From Candidatus Fermentibacterota bacterium (lineage in GTDB: Bacteria; Fermentibacterota; Fermentibacteria; Fermentibacterales; Fermentibacteraceae), in assembly GCA_012523605.1 (NCBI GenBank), contig JAAYTY010000234.1:1-20750 (forward strand): 20,750 nt of DNA. Direction: 5' to 3'. This document shows positions 12,392-19,519 of the stretch, one piece after another; the stretch's first letter is position 1; the number at the start of each line of letters is the position of its first letter. The translations under genes and the position numbers were made by a program. Under the pieces are notes generated by a model, which was not told the DNA's origin, did not search any database, and saw only the letters and a program-made list of their open reading frames with translations.

Positions 12392-13348
12392 TTGAGGGTC
12401 AGTGACACGGGCGAGAGAGGGCTCCTGTCGTTTCTCCAGCGGAGGTTTCCCGGCATCGGCCCTCTGGACGACGACGCGGCGCTGCTGCCCCCCATGTCCC
12501 GCCCCGTGATCACAACCGACAGCTTCATAGAGGGGGTCCATTTCCATCGCTGGTGGTGCGATCCGAATGTGCTCGGCAGGCGGCTCCTCGAGGCCGCTCT
12601 CAGCGACCTCGCCGCCATGGGCGCCCCGCCTGGATTCGTCACCGTCTCGACGACGCTGACACGCGAGACCGAGCTGGAATGGCTCGAGGGATTCTACGCC
12701 GGTCTGACATCCAGAAGCGACTGCAGGCTCGTGGGCGGCGAGACCGTCTCCGGGCCGGCGCTGGGCTTCACGCTCACAGCGGTTTCCGACGCAGGTTCCG
12801 ACGGGAAACTCCTCAGGAGGTCCGGGCTGCGCCCCGGCGACGGCCTCTGGCTCACCGGCAGGCTCGGCCGGGCGCTGGACGTAGTGCGCCTCATGGAGCA
12901 GGCCGGCGGTTTGCACGGTGACGGGCTCGAGCCGGCAGGCCCCGTCCCGCCCGCGGAGCTCGAACAGCTCAGGGCCTTTCTCACCCCGCATGCGGCTTTC
13001 GAGGAAGCGTCGATCCTGCGCGAAGCGGGCGTGGTCTGCGCGATAGACGTCTCAGACGGGCTTCTGAGCGAGGCCGGCCACCTCGCCCGAGAGAGCGGTG
13101 TGGATGTCGAACTGGCACTGGAGAACGTCCCCCTGTTCCCGTCGGCCGGGGACCGGAGGCTCGAAGCCGCATGCTCCGGGGAGGACTTCGTTCTCCTGTT
13201 CGGCTTTTCCGGAGACGGGGCGGATTTCGAGAGAGCGGGCTTCCGCCGCGTCGGTTCGGCTCGCAGAGGCCCCGGCAGGGCATGGATTACACAGGGCGGA
13301 GTCGAGCTGCCCGCCGGAGGAGGCGGATACGACCACTTCAGGGAATGA
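12392..13348 (+). CDS. thiL: Thiamine-monophosphate kinase ThiL
   Basis: ThiL phosphorylates thiamine monophosphate with ATP to the cofactor thiamine diphosphate. The 318-residue chain matches the AIR-synthase-like ThiL fold: an N-terminal metal region 'PLDDDAALL' (24-32; the family usually has GDDAA), 'ITTDSFIEGVHF' (40-51), 'EAALSDLAAMGAPP', 'VGGETVSGP' (114-122; usually GGDT), 'AIDVSDGLLSEAGHLA' (217-232), 'CSGEDFVLLF' (261-270) and the ending 'GGYDHF'. The two substitutions keep acidic residues and probably keep metal binding. The start is TTG with TAGGAGGT at 4 bases; no ATG lies nearby in frame. It sits 9 bases after mtnP, and its stop TGA overlaps an in-frame ATG (ATGA) of the following gene. 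No thiamine riboswitch is seen, and no other thi genes are in the window. Confidence 0.92.
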   Translation: MRVSDTGERGLLSFLQRRFPGIGPLDDDAALLPPMSRPVITTDSFIEGVHFHRWWCDPNVLGRRLLEAALSDLAAMGAPPGFVTVSTTLTRETELEWLEGFYAGLTSRSDCRLVGGETVSGPALGFTLTAVSDAGSDGKLLRRSGLRPGDGLWLTGRLGRALDVVRLMEQAGGLHGDGLEPAGPVPPAELEQLRAFLTPHAAFEEASILREAGVVCAIDVSDGLLSEAGHLARESGVDVELALENVPLFPSAGDRRLEAACSGEDFVLLFGFSGDGADFERAGFRRVGSARRGPGRAWITQGGVELPAGGGGYDHFRE

Positions 13349-13356
13349 AGGAGGAG
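13348..13356 (+). promoter_or_regulatory. Ribosome binding site AAGGAGGAG deciding a TTG start for the M42 gene
   Basis: AAGGAGGAG lies 6 bases before TTG 13363 and after ATG 13345, which overlaps the thiL stop. ATG 13345 has only AGGGA touching it. The site therefore favours TTG 13363. Confidence 0.5.
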
Positions 13357-13362
13357 CCTGAC

Positions 13363-14388
13363 TTGGAGCGCATTCTCAGGATCCTGGAGAAGCTGGAGGC
13401 CATCCCTTCGCCTTCGGGCATGACCGCCGAGGCGATCGCGTTCCTGATGGAGGCGGCGAAGGCGGCTGGAGTGGAAACCCGGCTGACGAACAAGGGCGGC
13501 CTGCTGGCGGGCGACACCGTGTCACCCGACCTCGTCATCAGCGGGCACGTGGACACGCTGGGTGCGATGGTTTCCGGGATCAACGGCGACGGGACGCTGT
13601 CATTCTCCAGGATCGGAGGTCTGGTGCTGCCCTCCTTCGAGTCCGAGTACCTGACGGTGTTCGGGCGAAACGGCGCGAAGTGGAGGGGAACCCTTCTGCT
13701 CAACAATCCCGCCGCCCACATGAACAAGGAGGCGGGGACCACCGAGCGCAAGCAGGAGAACATGCACATCCGGCTCGACGCAGAGGTCGCGAAGCGCGAG
13801 GAGACAGAGGCCCTGGGGATCAGGACGGGGGACTTCATCGCCTTCGACCCGCGCTTCGAGGTCACTGAGACGGGCTTCGTGAAGTCGCGCTTCCTCGACG
13901 ACAAGGCAGCCTGCGCCGCGATGGCCGACGCCATGGTGACGCTCGGCATGGACAGGCTGAGGGCGTCGAGGGCCTGCTTCTTCTTCACCAACTTCGAGGA
14001 GGTGGGCCACGGGGCTTCCTCGGGCGTCCCGCAGTCGTGCACGAGGATGCTGGTGGCCGACATGGGAGTCGTGGGGGAGAGGGCCGCGGGGGTGGAGACG
14101 GCGGTGTCGATCTGCGTGAAGGACTCGAACGGACCATACGACGCCGCGATGAAGGAGGACCTGGCGAGGCTGGCGGAGGAGAAGGGCATCCCGTACAGGC
14201 TCGACGTGTTCCCCTTCTACGGATCGGACGGGCAGGCCGCCCTCTCGGCGGGCCACGACCTCAGAGTCGCCCTGATCGGTCCGGGCGTTTCGGCCTCGCA
14301 CGGAATGGAGAGGACCCACCTGAAGGGATTGCTGGCGACCAGGAATCTCATCATCGCCTACATCGGGAAGACGCCGGTTCCTTCCTAG
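13363..14388 (+). CDS. M42 family metallo-aminopeptidase (glutamyl aminopeptidase/FrvX/YsdC type)
   Basis: M42 enzymes are cytosolic dinuclear metallo-aminopeptidases that form large tetrahedral assemblies and trim short peptides. From TTG 13363 the chain has 341 residues; the in-frame ATG 13345 would add six. All five metal or catalytic sites can be placed: His62-x-Asp64 in 'ISGHVDTLG', bridging Asp179 in 'SRFLDDKAA', Glu212-Glu213 in 'NFEEVGHG', Asp233 in 'VADMG' and His313 in 'ASHGMERTH'. The spacing closely follows archaeal TET peptidases (68/182/212-213/235/323), so it should be active. The C-terminal 'ERTHLKGLLATRNLI' is typical. It is the last gene of the mtnP-thiL run. Its TAG stop overlaps the stop of the convergent alcohol dehydrogenase by four bases (CTAG). 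Specificity (Glu, Asp or Leu) is not deducible. Confidence 0.9.
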   Translation: MERILRILEKLEAIPSPSGMTAEAIAFLMEAAKAAGVETRLTNKGGLLAGDTVSPDLVISGHVDTLGAMVSGINGDGTLSFSRIGGLVLPSFESEYLTVFGRNGAKWRGTLLLNNPAAHMNKEAGTTERKQENMHIRLDAEVAKREETEALGIRTGDFIAFDPRFEVTETGFVKSRFLDDKAACAAMADAMVTLGMDRLRASRACFFFTNFEEVGHGASSGVPQSCTRMLVADMGVVGERAAGVETAVSICVKDSNGPYDAAMKEDLARLAEEKGIPYRLDVFPFYGSDGQAALSAGHDLRVALIGPGVSASHGMERTHLKGLLATRNLIIAYIGKTPVPS

Positions 14389-15566
14389 AGCGCCCTCTCG
14401 AGGAACTGCACGAACTCCCCGGTCAGCGGAACCGGGTTGGACCTGCTCGACGACGCCCTGGAACCGGCTTCCACGATGCCGTCAAGGTCGGCAGAGGCGA
14501 TTCCCCACGCGCCGAGCCCCTTCATTCCGAGCTTCCGGCAGGTCGCCTCGATCCATTCGACGGCGTCGAGCGGCCCTGCATCTATCCTGCCGGTGAGCAT
14601 CGTGGCCGCCTCGGCATACCGCGTCAACGCAGGCGAGGACGGGGCCAGCCGCTCGAGAAGGCTCACATTCGCCATTGTGACAGGAGCAAGAAGAGCCGCA
14701 CAGGCCTCTCCATGAGGAACGCCGAAGCGGCCTCCGATGACCGCGGCGATGCCGTGGACCGCTCCGAGCCCGGCATTGGCCAGGGCCAGGCCTCCGAGGA
14801 GGCTGGCAAGGGACATGCCTGTCCTCGCCCCGAGATCGGCCCCGTCATCGCACGCGCGGACGAGGTTCGCCGCCGCCGACGAGATGCCGGTGCGGCAGAA
14901 GCCGTCGGTCAGGGGGTTGGCCCTGGTGCATACGAAGGCCTCGAGAAGCTGTGCGAGAGCGTCGAGCCCGGTGGAGGCCGTGAGGCTCCTGGGCATGTCT
15001 CTAGTCAGCGCCGGATCTACCACGGCCCTCATGGGAAGCATCAGCGGGCTGCGGAGGCTCGCCTTGACGCCCTCCGGGGAAGTGAGAACGGCGTTGCGTG
15101 TGACCTCCGACCCCGTTCCGGCGGTGGTCGGCACCGCGACCACGGGAAGAGGCGGCTTCTCGAGCGGCCGGCCCTTTCCCACCACCTCCATGTAGTCCTC
15201 CAGAGCGCCCCCGTTGGCCGCCAGCGCGGCCGAGGCCTTCGCGAGATCTATCGCGCTTCCTCCACCGAGCCCTATCACCAGGTCGAAGGAGCCCTCTCGA
15301 AGAGCATCCGCCGACTCTGCAGCCGCATCGAAGCCCGGTTCAACCGGCACCGCGAAGACCGACACGGAAACCCCCTGCCCCTCGATGCCTGCTGCGAGCT
15401 CCGCCACGACTCCCGCCGGCGCGCCGGCGAAGAGCGCGGCGCGTCCTCCCAGCTCCCGGCAGACACCCGGCAGGGCGGAGGCGTAACCGGGCCCGAACAG
15501 GATGCGGCCGGCCGTCGCGAACTCGAAGCGCACGGAGACTTCAGGGGGCCGGCTCGACGAGTTCAT
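14385..15566 (-). CDS. Iron-type (group III) alcohol dehydrogenase-like oxidoreductase
   Basis: The 393-residue protein belongs to the Fe-ADH family (NAD(P)-dependent reduction of aldehydes or ketones). It shows the N-terminal 'RFEFATAGRILFGPG', the dinucleotide loop 'GGGSAIDLAK' (101-110), 'PTTAGTGSEVT' (146-156), and metal-ligand positions Asp202, His271 ('AVHGIAA') and His285 ('VPHGEA'). The second ligand, usually His four residues after the Asp (DALTH), is Gln206 here (DALAQ), known in some subgroups and possibly altering metal choice. ATG 15566 lies inside the end of the upstream ABM gene (26-base overlap); GTG 15533, 7 bases after that gene's stop, would start at VRFEFAT and fits the family as well. 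Last gene of the minus-strand operon. Substrate unknown; lactaldehyde, 1,3-propanediol or medium-chain aldehydes are family options. Confidence 0.85.
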   Translation of the reverse strand: MNSSSRPPEVSVRFEFATAGRILFGPGYASALPGVCRELGGRAALFAGAPAGVVAELAAGIEGQGVSVSVFAVPVEPGFDAAAESADALREGSFDLVIGLGGGSAIDLAKASAALAANGGALEDYMEVVGKGRPLEKPPLPVVAVPTTAGTGSEVTRNAVLTSPEGVKASLRSPLMLPMRAVVDPALTRDMPRSLTASTGLDALAQLLEAFVCTRANPLTDGFCRTGISSAAANLVRACDDGADLGARTGMSLASLLGGLALANAGLGAVHGIAAVIGGRFGVPHGEACAALLAPVTMANVSLLERLAPSSPALTRYAEAATMLTGRIDAGPLDAVEWIEATCRKLGMKGLGAWGIASADLDGIVEAGSRASSSRSNPVPLTGEFVQFLERAL

Positions 15567-15837
15567 ACTTCACGCTGCTGCGGGGGACGGCCATCATGCC
15601 CTCGACCGCATCCCTCCATTTCGCGTAGTGCGCCGTCTCCTTGTGCCTTGCCGGGGCGTCCGCATCGCTGTAGGCTTCCACGAGCACGAAGGAACAGGGA
15701 TCGGAGAGGTCGCGCAGGAGGTCGAAGGCCGCTATCCCGGGCTCCCTTCTGCTGTGCGAGACGTTCTCCAGGGTCTCTTGAACGAACCTTCCGGTCGAAT
15801 CGGGCTTCACGGAGATCCTCACCAGCACGACGATCAT
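15541..15837 (-). CDS. ABM-domain (antibiotic biosynthesis monooxygenase-like) small protein
   Basis: The 98-residue chain is a single dimeric alpha/beta-barrel domain of the ABM type: 'MIVVLVRISVKPDSTGRFVQETLENV' (first strand and helix), 'REPGIAAFDLLRDLSDPCSFVLVEAYSD' (middle strands), and 'HKETAHYAKWRDAVEGMM' (the usual helix with H-x-x-T-x-H-Y). Family members such as YgiN and LsrG act on quinones or small metabolites without a cofactor, or as isomerases. The ATG is preceded by GGAGGGAG at about 7 bases; the upstream protease gene ends 3 bases before it. Overlap with the alcohol dehydrogenase suggests that the two act on the same small carbonyl compound or serve oxidative-stress clean-up, which is inference. 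Confidence 0.8.
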   Translation of the reverse strand: MIVVLVRISVKPDSTGRFVQETLENVSHSRREPGIAAFDLLRDLSDPCSFVLVEAYSDADAPARHKETAHYAKWRDAVEGMMAVPRSSVKYELVEPAP

Positions 15838-15840
15838 CTC

Positions 15841-17667
15841 TCAGCTCCCTCCGGAAAGAAGTCTCTCGAGCACGATCCTCGCGGTGTCGACTGCTCCGGC
15901 CCTCTCGAAGGCGACATCCAGGACGAAGCCCTCCTCCAGCGACGAGAGCGAATCCAGCACGGCCAGACCGTCCGCACCCAGGGGGATGCCCGCGGCATTC
16001 AGAAGCCTGTCGCCCGGCTTCAGGCCGGCCCGCTCCGCAGGCGATCCAGGCATGACCTCCGTGACCTCGAGTGCGTCCCCCTCGATGCCCGCACCCATGC
16101 CGGTCTTCTGCTCCGGGAGCCCCTCGCCGAACAGCGTGGAGGGCTCGAGGATCACCTCCGAACGGGAGTAGTCGAGCGTCAGCACGAACCTCGCGAGCAC
16201 GTCGCTCCCGACTATCCCGTCGAACGACGCGAGGACCGGAGCCGATGCGGCAGAGGAGCAGAGCCCCGACTCGACGACGAAGCTCCCCATCCGAAGGGGG
16301 CCTGCCCGGAAGAAGGTCACCGATTCCTCGCCGCCCACTCCCTGCACCGACGCCTCGAAGGACGGCCTTCCCTCCAGAAGTCCCGGATGCGCCTCCAGGA
16401 AGGAGGGCGAGAAGTGCAGGCCGCCGCCGGCCCCGGTGTCCAGAAGGAGCTTCACGGGTATCGAATCCTCGAGAACGGCCTCTATCGAGAGCAGGCCCAT
16501 CGCCCTTCCGGCCTCCAGCACGTCTCCGCGGCCCTCGCAGGCCCAGTCAGCGGGGTCGTACAGCGTCAGCGTGCACGCTCCGTAGTCGATCTTCGTGACG
16601 AACCTGCTCAGAAAGTCGTATCCGAGCACGAGCCCGATGTGCCTTCCCGTCGAGGGGTAGAAAGGTTCGTCCAGGGCCATCACGGCGAGCGTCTGGCTCC
16701 TGACTGTCGCCCCGGCGGCGGAATACTCGGGAACCCGCACGAAGCCGAAGGAGGAGGCGCCGCCGATGCCGAGCGCGCTGAAGTCGCCTTCGCCCGCAAG
16801 ACCAAGCTCCCCGGCGAGTCTCGAGTCGAGCACGGTGGCGCCCGCACCGCTGTCCAGCAGGAAGTCGACCTCTCGTCCTGCGACTCTTCCAGGCAGATAG
16901 ATGTGGCCGCCATGCAGTTCGAACGGGAATGGAACACCGGGGGCCGCCAGTTCCCAGTCGCCCGACTGCCCCGCGGCCGCGAACACGCTGTCGGGCACGG
17001 GCACGTTGTACTCGACCAGGATGCTCCTCGAAACGGATTCCTGCCCCAGTGCCGTGATCACCTCGCGGGTGGAGGCAGGGCTGACCACTCCGCCGACATC
17101 CCTGTAGTCCGCGGGCCGGGAGAGCACTTCCATGCCCATCACGGTCGTCCTGATCAGGATGGGAAGCCATGTCTCCCGCGAGATGTAGAAATGGACGTCC
17201 TCCAACCCCTCCCGCGAGAGAAGGAGATGCGAGACCGGCACTCCGTCCACAGTGCTGTCGGGGAGCTCCTCGAGACCTCCCGGGCTCAGGAATGCGTCCA
17301 TGAAGATCATCTCCCTCGCAAGCAGACCCTGCATCCTGGCCATGTCGTCCCCCGGGGCGAGGAGACCGTTCCTGTCGATGGTCCATGCGCTGTCGCCGAT
17401 GATCAGCAGATCCTGCCTCACAGGGCCGACCTGGACCGTCACGCGCCCCCTGAAGGGATTCCTCTGCCACCAGGACTCGCTGGTTCCCGCGAGACCCGCG
17501 AGCCAGAGGCTGTCGACGGTGTGCACGACCATCACCGACTCGAGGGTCTCACGGCCGCCGAAGGCCTCGACACATCTCCCGGCCGCGCCGGAATCCGACG
17601 GCGGACCGCCGCAGGCCAGTGCGGCAAGCGCGGCCAGCGCCGCGGACGGAATGTTTCGCCTCGTCAT
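15841..17667 (-). CDS. Lipoprotein with LolA-like region, two retropepsin-like aspartic protease lobes and a PDZ domain
   Basis: The 608-residue product starts MTRRNIPSAALAALAALACGG: a lipoprotein signal with the lipobox 'LAALAC' and Cys19. Residues of about 30-220 ('CVEAFGGRETLESVMVVHTVDS...', 'VHFYISRETWLPILIRTTVMGMEVL', 'VGGVVSPASTREV') look like the LolA/outer-membrane lipoprotein-sorting type of half-barrel. Two aspartic-protease lobes follow: 'FLLDSGAGATVLD' (Asp272) with 'IGLVLGYDFLSRF' (344-356), and 'LLLDTGAGGGLHF' (Asp410) with 'DGIVGSDVLARF' (483-494). A PDZ domain ends the chain (about 525-605, 'VMPGSPAERAGLKPGDRLL'). Both DS/TG loops are intact, so a pepsin-like active site within one chain is plausible. 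ATG 17667 overlaps the previous stop (ATGA) and has AAAGGAG upstream. Cell-envelope location is inferred from the lipid anchor; substrate unknown. Confidence 0.82.
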   Translation of the reverse strand: MTRRNIPSAALAALAALACGGPPSDSGAAGRCVEAFGGRETLESVMVVHTVDSLWLAGLAGTSESWWQRNPFRGRVTVQVGPVRQDLLIIGDSAWTIDRNGLLAPGDDMARMQGLLAREMIFMDAFLSPGGLEELPDSTVDGVPVSHLLLSREGLEDVHFYISRETWLPILIRTTVMGMEVLSRPADYRDVGGVVSPASTREVITALGQESVSRSILVEYNVPVPDSVFAAAGQSGDWELAAPGVPFPFELHGGHIYLPGRVAGREVDFLLDSGAGATVLDSRLAGELGLAGEGDFSALGIGGASSFGFVRVPEYSAAGATVRSQTLAVMALDEPFYPSTGRHIGLVLGYDFLSRFVTKIDYGACTLTLYDPADWACEGRGDVLEAGRAMGLLSIEAVLEDSIPVKLLLDTGAGGGLHFSPSFLEAHPGLLEGRPSFEASVQGVGGEESVTFFRAGPLRMGSFVVESGLCSSAASAPVLASFDGIVGSDVLARFVLTLDYSRSEVILEPSTLFGEGLPEQKTGMGAGIEGDALEVTEVMPGSPAERAGLKPGDRLLNAAGIPLGADGLAVLDSLSSLEEGFVLDVAFERAGAVDTARIVLERLLSGGS

Positions 17668-18449
17668 CCTCCGCTCCTTTCACCGGGAACGCCGCGGGGA
17701 GAACGCCCCTCGAGGGTGAGAACGGCTATCTCGGGCCTGCAGTTCAGCCTGACCGGAGGGCTGCCGACACCCACCCCTCGCGACACGTACACGGAAGTGC
17801 CACCTCGCGACACCAGCCCGCTCCGGTACTTCTGCCCGTAGAAGGAAGGCAGCATCGGCGCCCCGAAGAACGGCAGCACCACCTGTCCTCCGTGCGTGTG
17901 GCCGGCCAGAACGAGATCCACCTCTCCGGGAGCCAGCTCTTCCGCGTAGTCCGGGTTGTGCGACACAAGGATCACCGGCTCGCCGGCCCTCCTTCCGGAG
18001 AGGCATTCGCCCAGCCTCTGTTCGTCCTCCCAGAAATCGCCAACCCCGCAGACGAGAAGGGATTCACCCGCGGGGCCGATGCGCATCGAGGAGTTCACGA
18101 GCGTCCTTGCACGGACCCTGTCGGAGAGCAGGCGGAGAGTCTCCTCGGGACCCTCCCAGTGGTCGTGGTTGCCGAGAACCGCGCAGCATGGCGCCGAGAT
18201 GCCCGAAAGAATGTCCATGCAGGGGGAGATGTAGTCGGCGCTTCCGAGAACATAGTCGCCGGCCAGGACCACGAGATCGGGGCCGGCCGAGTTCACAGCC
18301 TCCACAGCCCTCCGCACGGCTTCGGGACCGAAGAAGCGCCCGTGATGGATGTCGGCCACCAAAGCGATCCGGAACCCCTCCAGACGGGCCGGCAGGCCGT
18401 GTATCGGGATTCCGGTCCCTGTGATCTCAAGGCGCCCGATGCCAATCAT
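17664..18449 (-). CDS. Calcineurin-like metallophosphoesterase (YkuE-like)
   Basis: The 261-residue chain from ATG 18449 has all signatures of the dimetal phosphoesterase family: 'VADIHHG' (Asp33, His35), 'LAGDYV' (Asp65), 'GNHDHWEG' (Asn94-His95-Asp96), 'SHNPDY' (His154), and 'AGHTHGGQV' (His184, His186). The closest named group by pattern is YkuE/YaeI-type phosphodiesterases, which in some bacteria act on UDP-linked or membrane-derived lipids; here there is no signal peptide or anchor, and the protein begins 'MIGIGRLEITGTGIPIHGLP'. The Shine-Dalgarno is weak and close to ATG (CCAGGT); no better in-frame start was found between it and the upstream stop at 18515. The stop overlaps the start of the lipoprotein gene. 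The substrate cannot be inferred. Confidence 0.88.
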   Translation of the reverse strand: MIGIGRLEITGTGIPIHGLPARLEGFRIALVADIHHGRFFGPEAVRRAVEAVNSAGPDLVVLAGDYVLGSADYISPCMDILSGISAPCCAVLGNHDHWEGPEETLRLLSDRVRARTLVNSSMRIGPAGESLLVCGVGDFWEDEQRLGECLSGRRAGEPVILVSHNPDYAEELAPGEVDLVLAGHTHGGQVVLPFFGAPMLPSFYGQKYRSGLVSRGGTSVYVSRGVGVGSPPVRLNCRPEIAVLTLEGRSPRGVPGERSGG

Positions 18450-18514
18450 ACCTGGATCCGTTGCGGGGAGGGTTCCGGTCCGTCGGCCGCGTATGCCGCC
18501 AGGGCCGACCCCGT

Positions 18515-19519
18515 TCAGAACTCGTCCTGCCGGAACCCCGGGGGTTCGGCGGCGAACCTGAGGAGGGCCGGGAGCCCCAGGCTGTCCGGATCGAAGGGAA
18601 GGAAGAATGCGCGCAGCCCGATCTCCATCCCCCGTTGGTCCGAGGGATAGAGGACGCTGAGCTCGTAGCCCCTGGCGAGGTCCCAGAGCGGGATCACGTC
18701 GGTGGGGCAGTGACCCACGGCCCTCAGAGAGTCGCTCTTGAACAGCAGGGGGTCCAGGGGCATTCCCGGAAGCCCGCTGGCCAGGATGTCCCATGCATGG
18801 AAGATCAGGCTGTCCCCCCTCCCCACCAGGCCTCCGACCACCTCGACCTCGAAACCGGCCTGCGTCGCGAGCCTGGCGAGCTCGCGCGACATGTCGAGGC
18901 AGGGCCCCCGTCCCGTGAAGCTCGCCGGAATCTCGATTCCCCTGAGGATGCCCCCGAGCGACTCCAGCCCCGGAAAGCCCGGCGGCATGGAGATCGGCCT
19001 GTAGGTGAAGGGGTGCTGTTCCACGCGGATGAAGACGGGCAGGTTCCGCCTCTCCCCCGCCCCCAGGGAATCGACCTTGCAGACCAGGAAGCCGGAATCG
19101 GCTTCGAAGGCCCCTCCCAGGATGCGGATCTCCTGATAGGGGGGATGAGACACCGGCAGAGGCATCAGGAGGGTGATCCCCCTTGCAGTCGAGGAGCCCT
19201 TGTTCGTGATCCTCGCCTGAAGAACCAGTACGGTGTCCAGCGGCGTGGAGCCTGTCCGCCTCTGCTCGAGCCAGGCCTCCGTTTCCGGATCCCGGACGTC
19301 CTCCAGGGCCATTCCGTAGTAGAGGGCGGCCTCGTTGAACCTGCCGGAGAGTTCCAGCATTCGGCCGAGTAGGAGAGCGTCCTCTCCTCCGTCCCTCGCT
19401 GCCATCTCCGCGAAAAGGACCGCCGAAGGGGTGATCTCGGCGAGGCTCAGGGATTTTCTGACCGAGTCCTGCGGGGAGATGTCGAGGAGCAGCACCAGGG
19501 CCGACACTGGGATCATCAT
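18515..19519 (-). CDS. Transglutaminase-like (papain-fold) protein, secreted or membrane-linked
   Basis: The 334-residue product begins MMIPVSALVLLLDISPQDSV, a short uncharged hydrophobic start that could be a weak signal. Residues 30-95 form two or three helices with TPR-like spacing ('ALLLGRMLELSGRFNEAALYYGMALE'), 96-190 a beta-sandwich ('LDTVLVLQARITNKGSSTARGITLLMPLP'), and 200-260 a transglutaminase core: Cys207 in 'GRGPCLDMSRELARLATQAGFEVEVVGG', His241 in 'FHAWDIL', and Asp256 in 'MPLDPLLF'. This C-H-D set with the order C.D, HaW, D matches bacterial transglutaminase-like proteases. ATG 19519 overlaps the stop of the permease gene (ATGATGA). No family name beyond the fold is justified; an envelope peptidase or acyltransferase role is inferred from neighbours. 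Confidence 0.68.
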   Translation of the reverse strand: MMIPVSALVLLLDISPQDSVRKSLSLAEITPSAVLFAEMAARDGGEDALLLGRMLELSGRFNEAALYYGMALEDVRDPETEAWLEQRRTGSTPLDTVLVLQARITNKGSSTARGITLLMPLPVSHPPYQEIRILGGAFEADSGFLVCKVDSLGAGERRNLPVFIRVEQHPFTYRPISMPPGFPGLESLGGILRGIEIPASFTGRGPCLDMSRELARLATQAGFEVEVVGGLVGRGDSLIFHAWDILASGLPGMPLDPLLFKSDSLRAVGHCPTDVIPLWDLARGYELSVLYPSDQRGMEIGLRAFFLPFDPDSLGLPALLRFAAEPPGFRQDEF

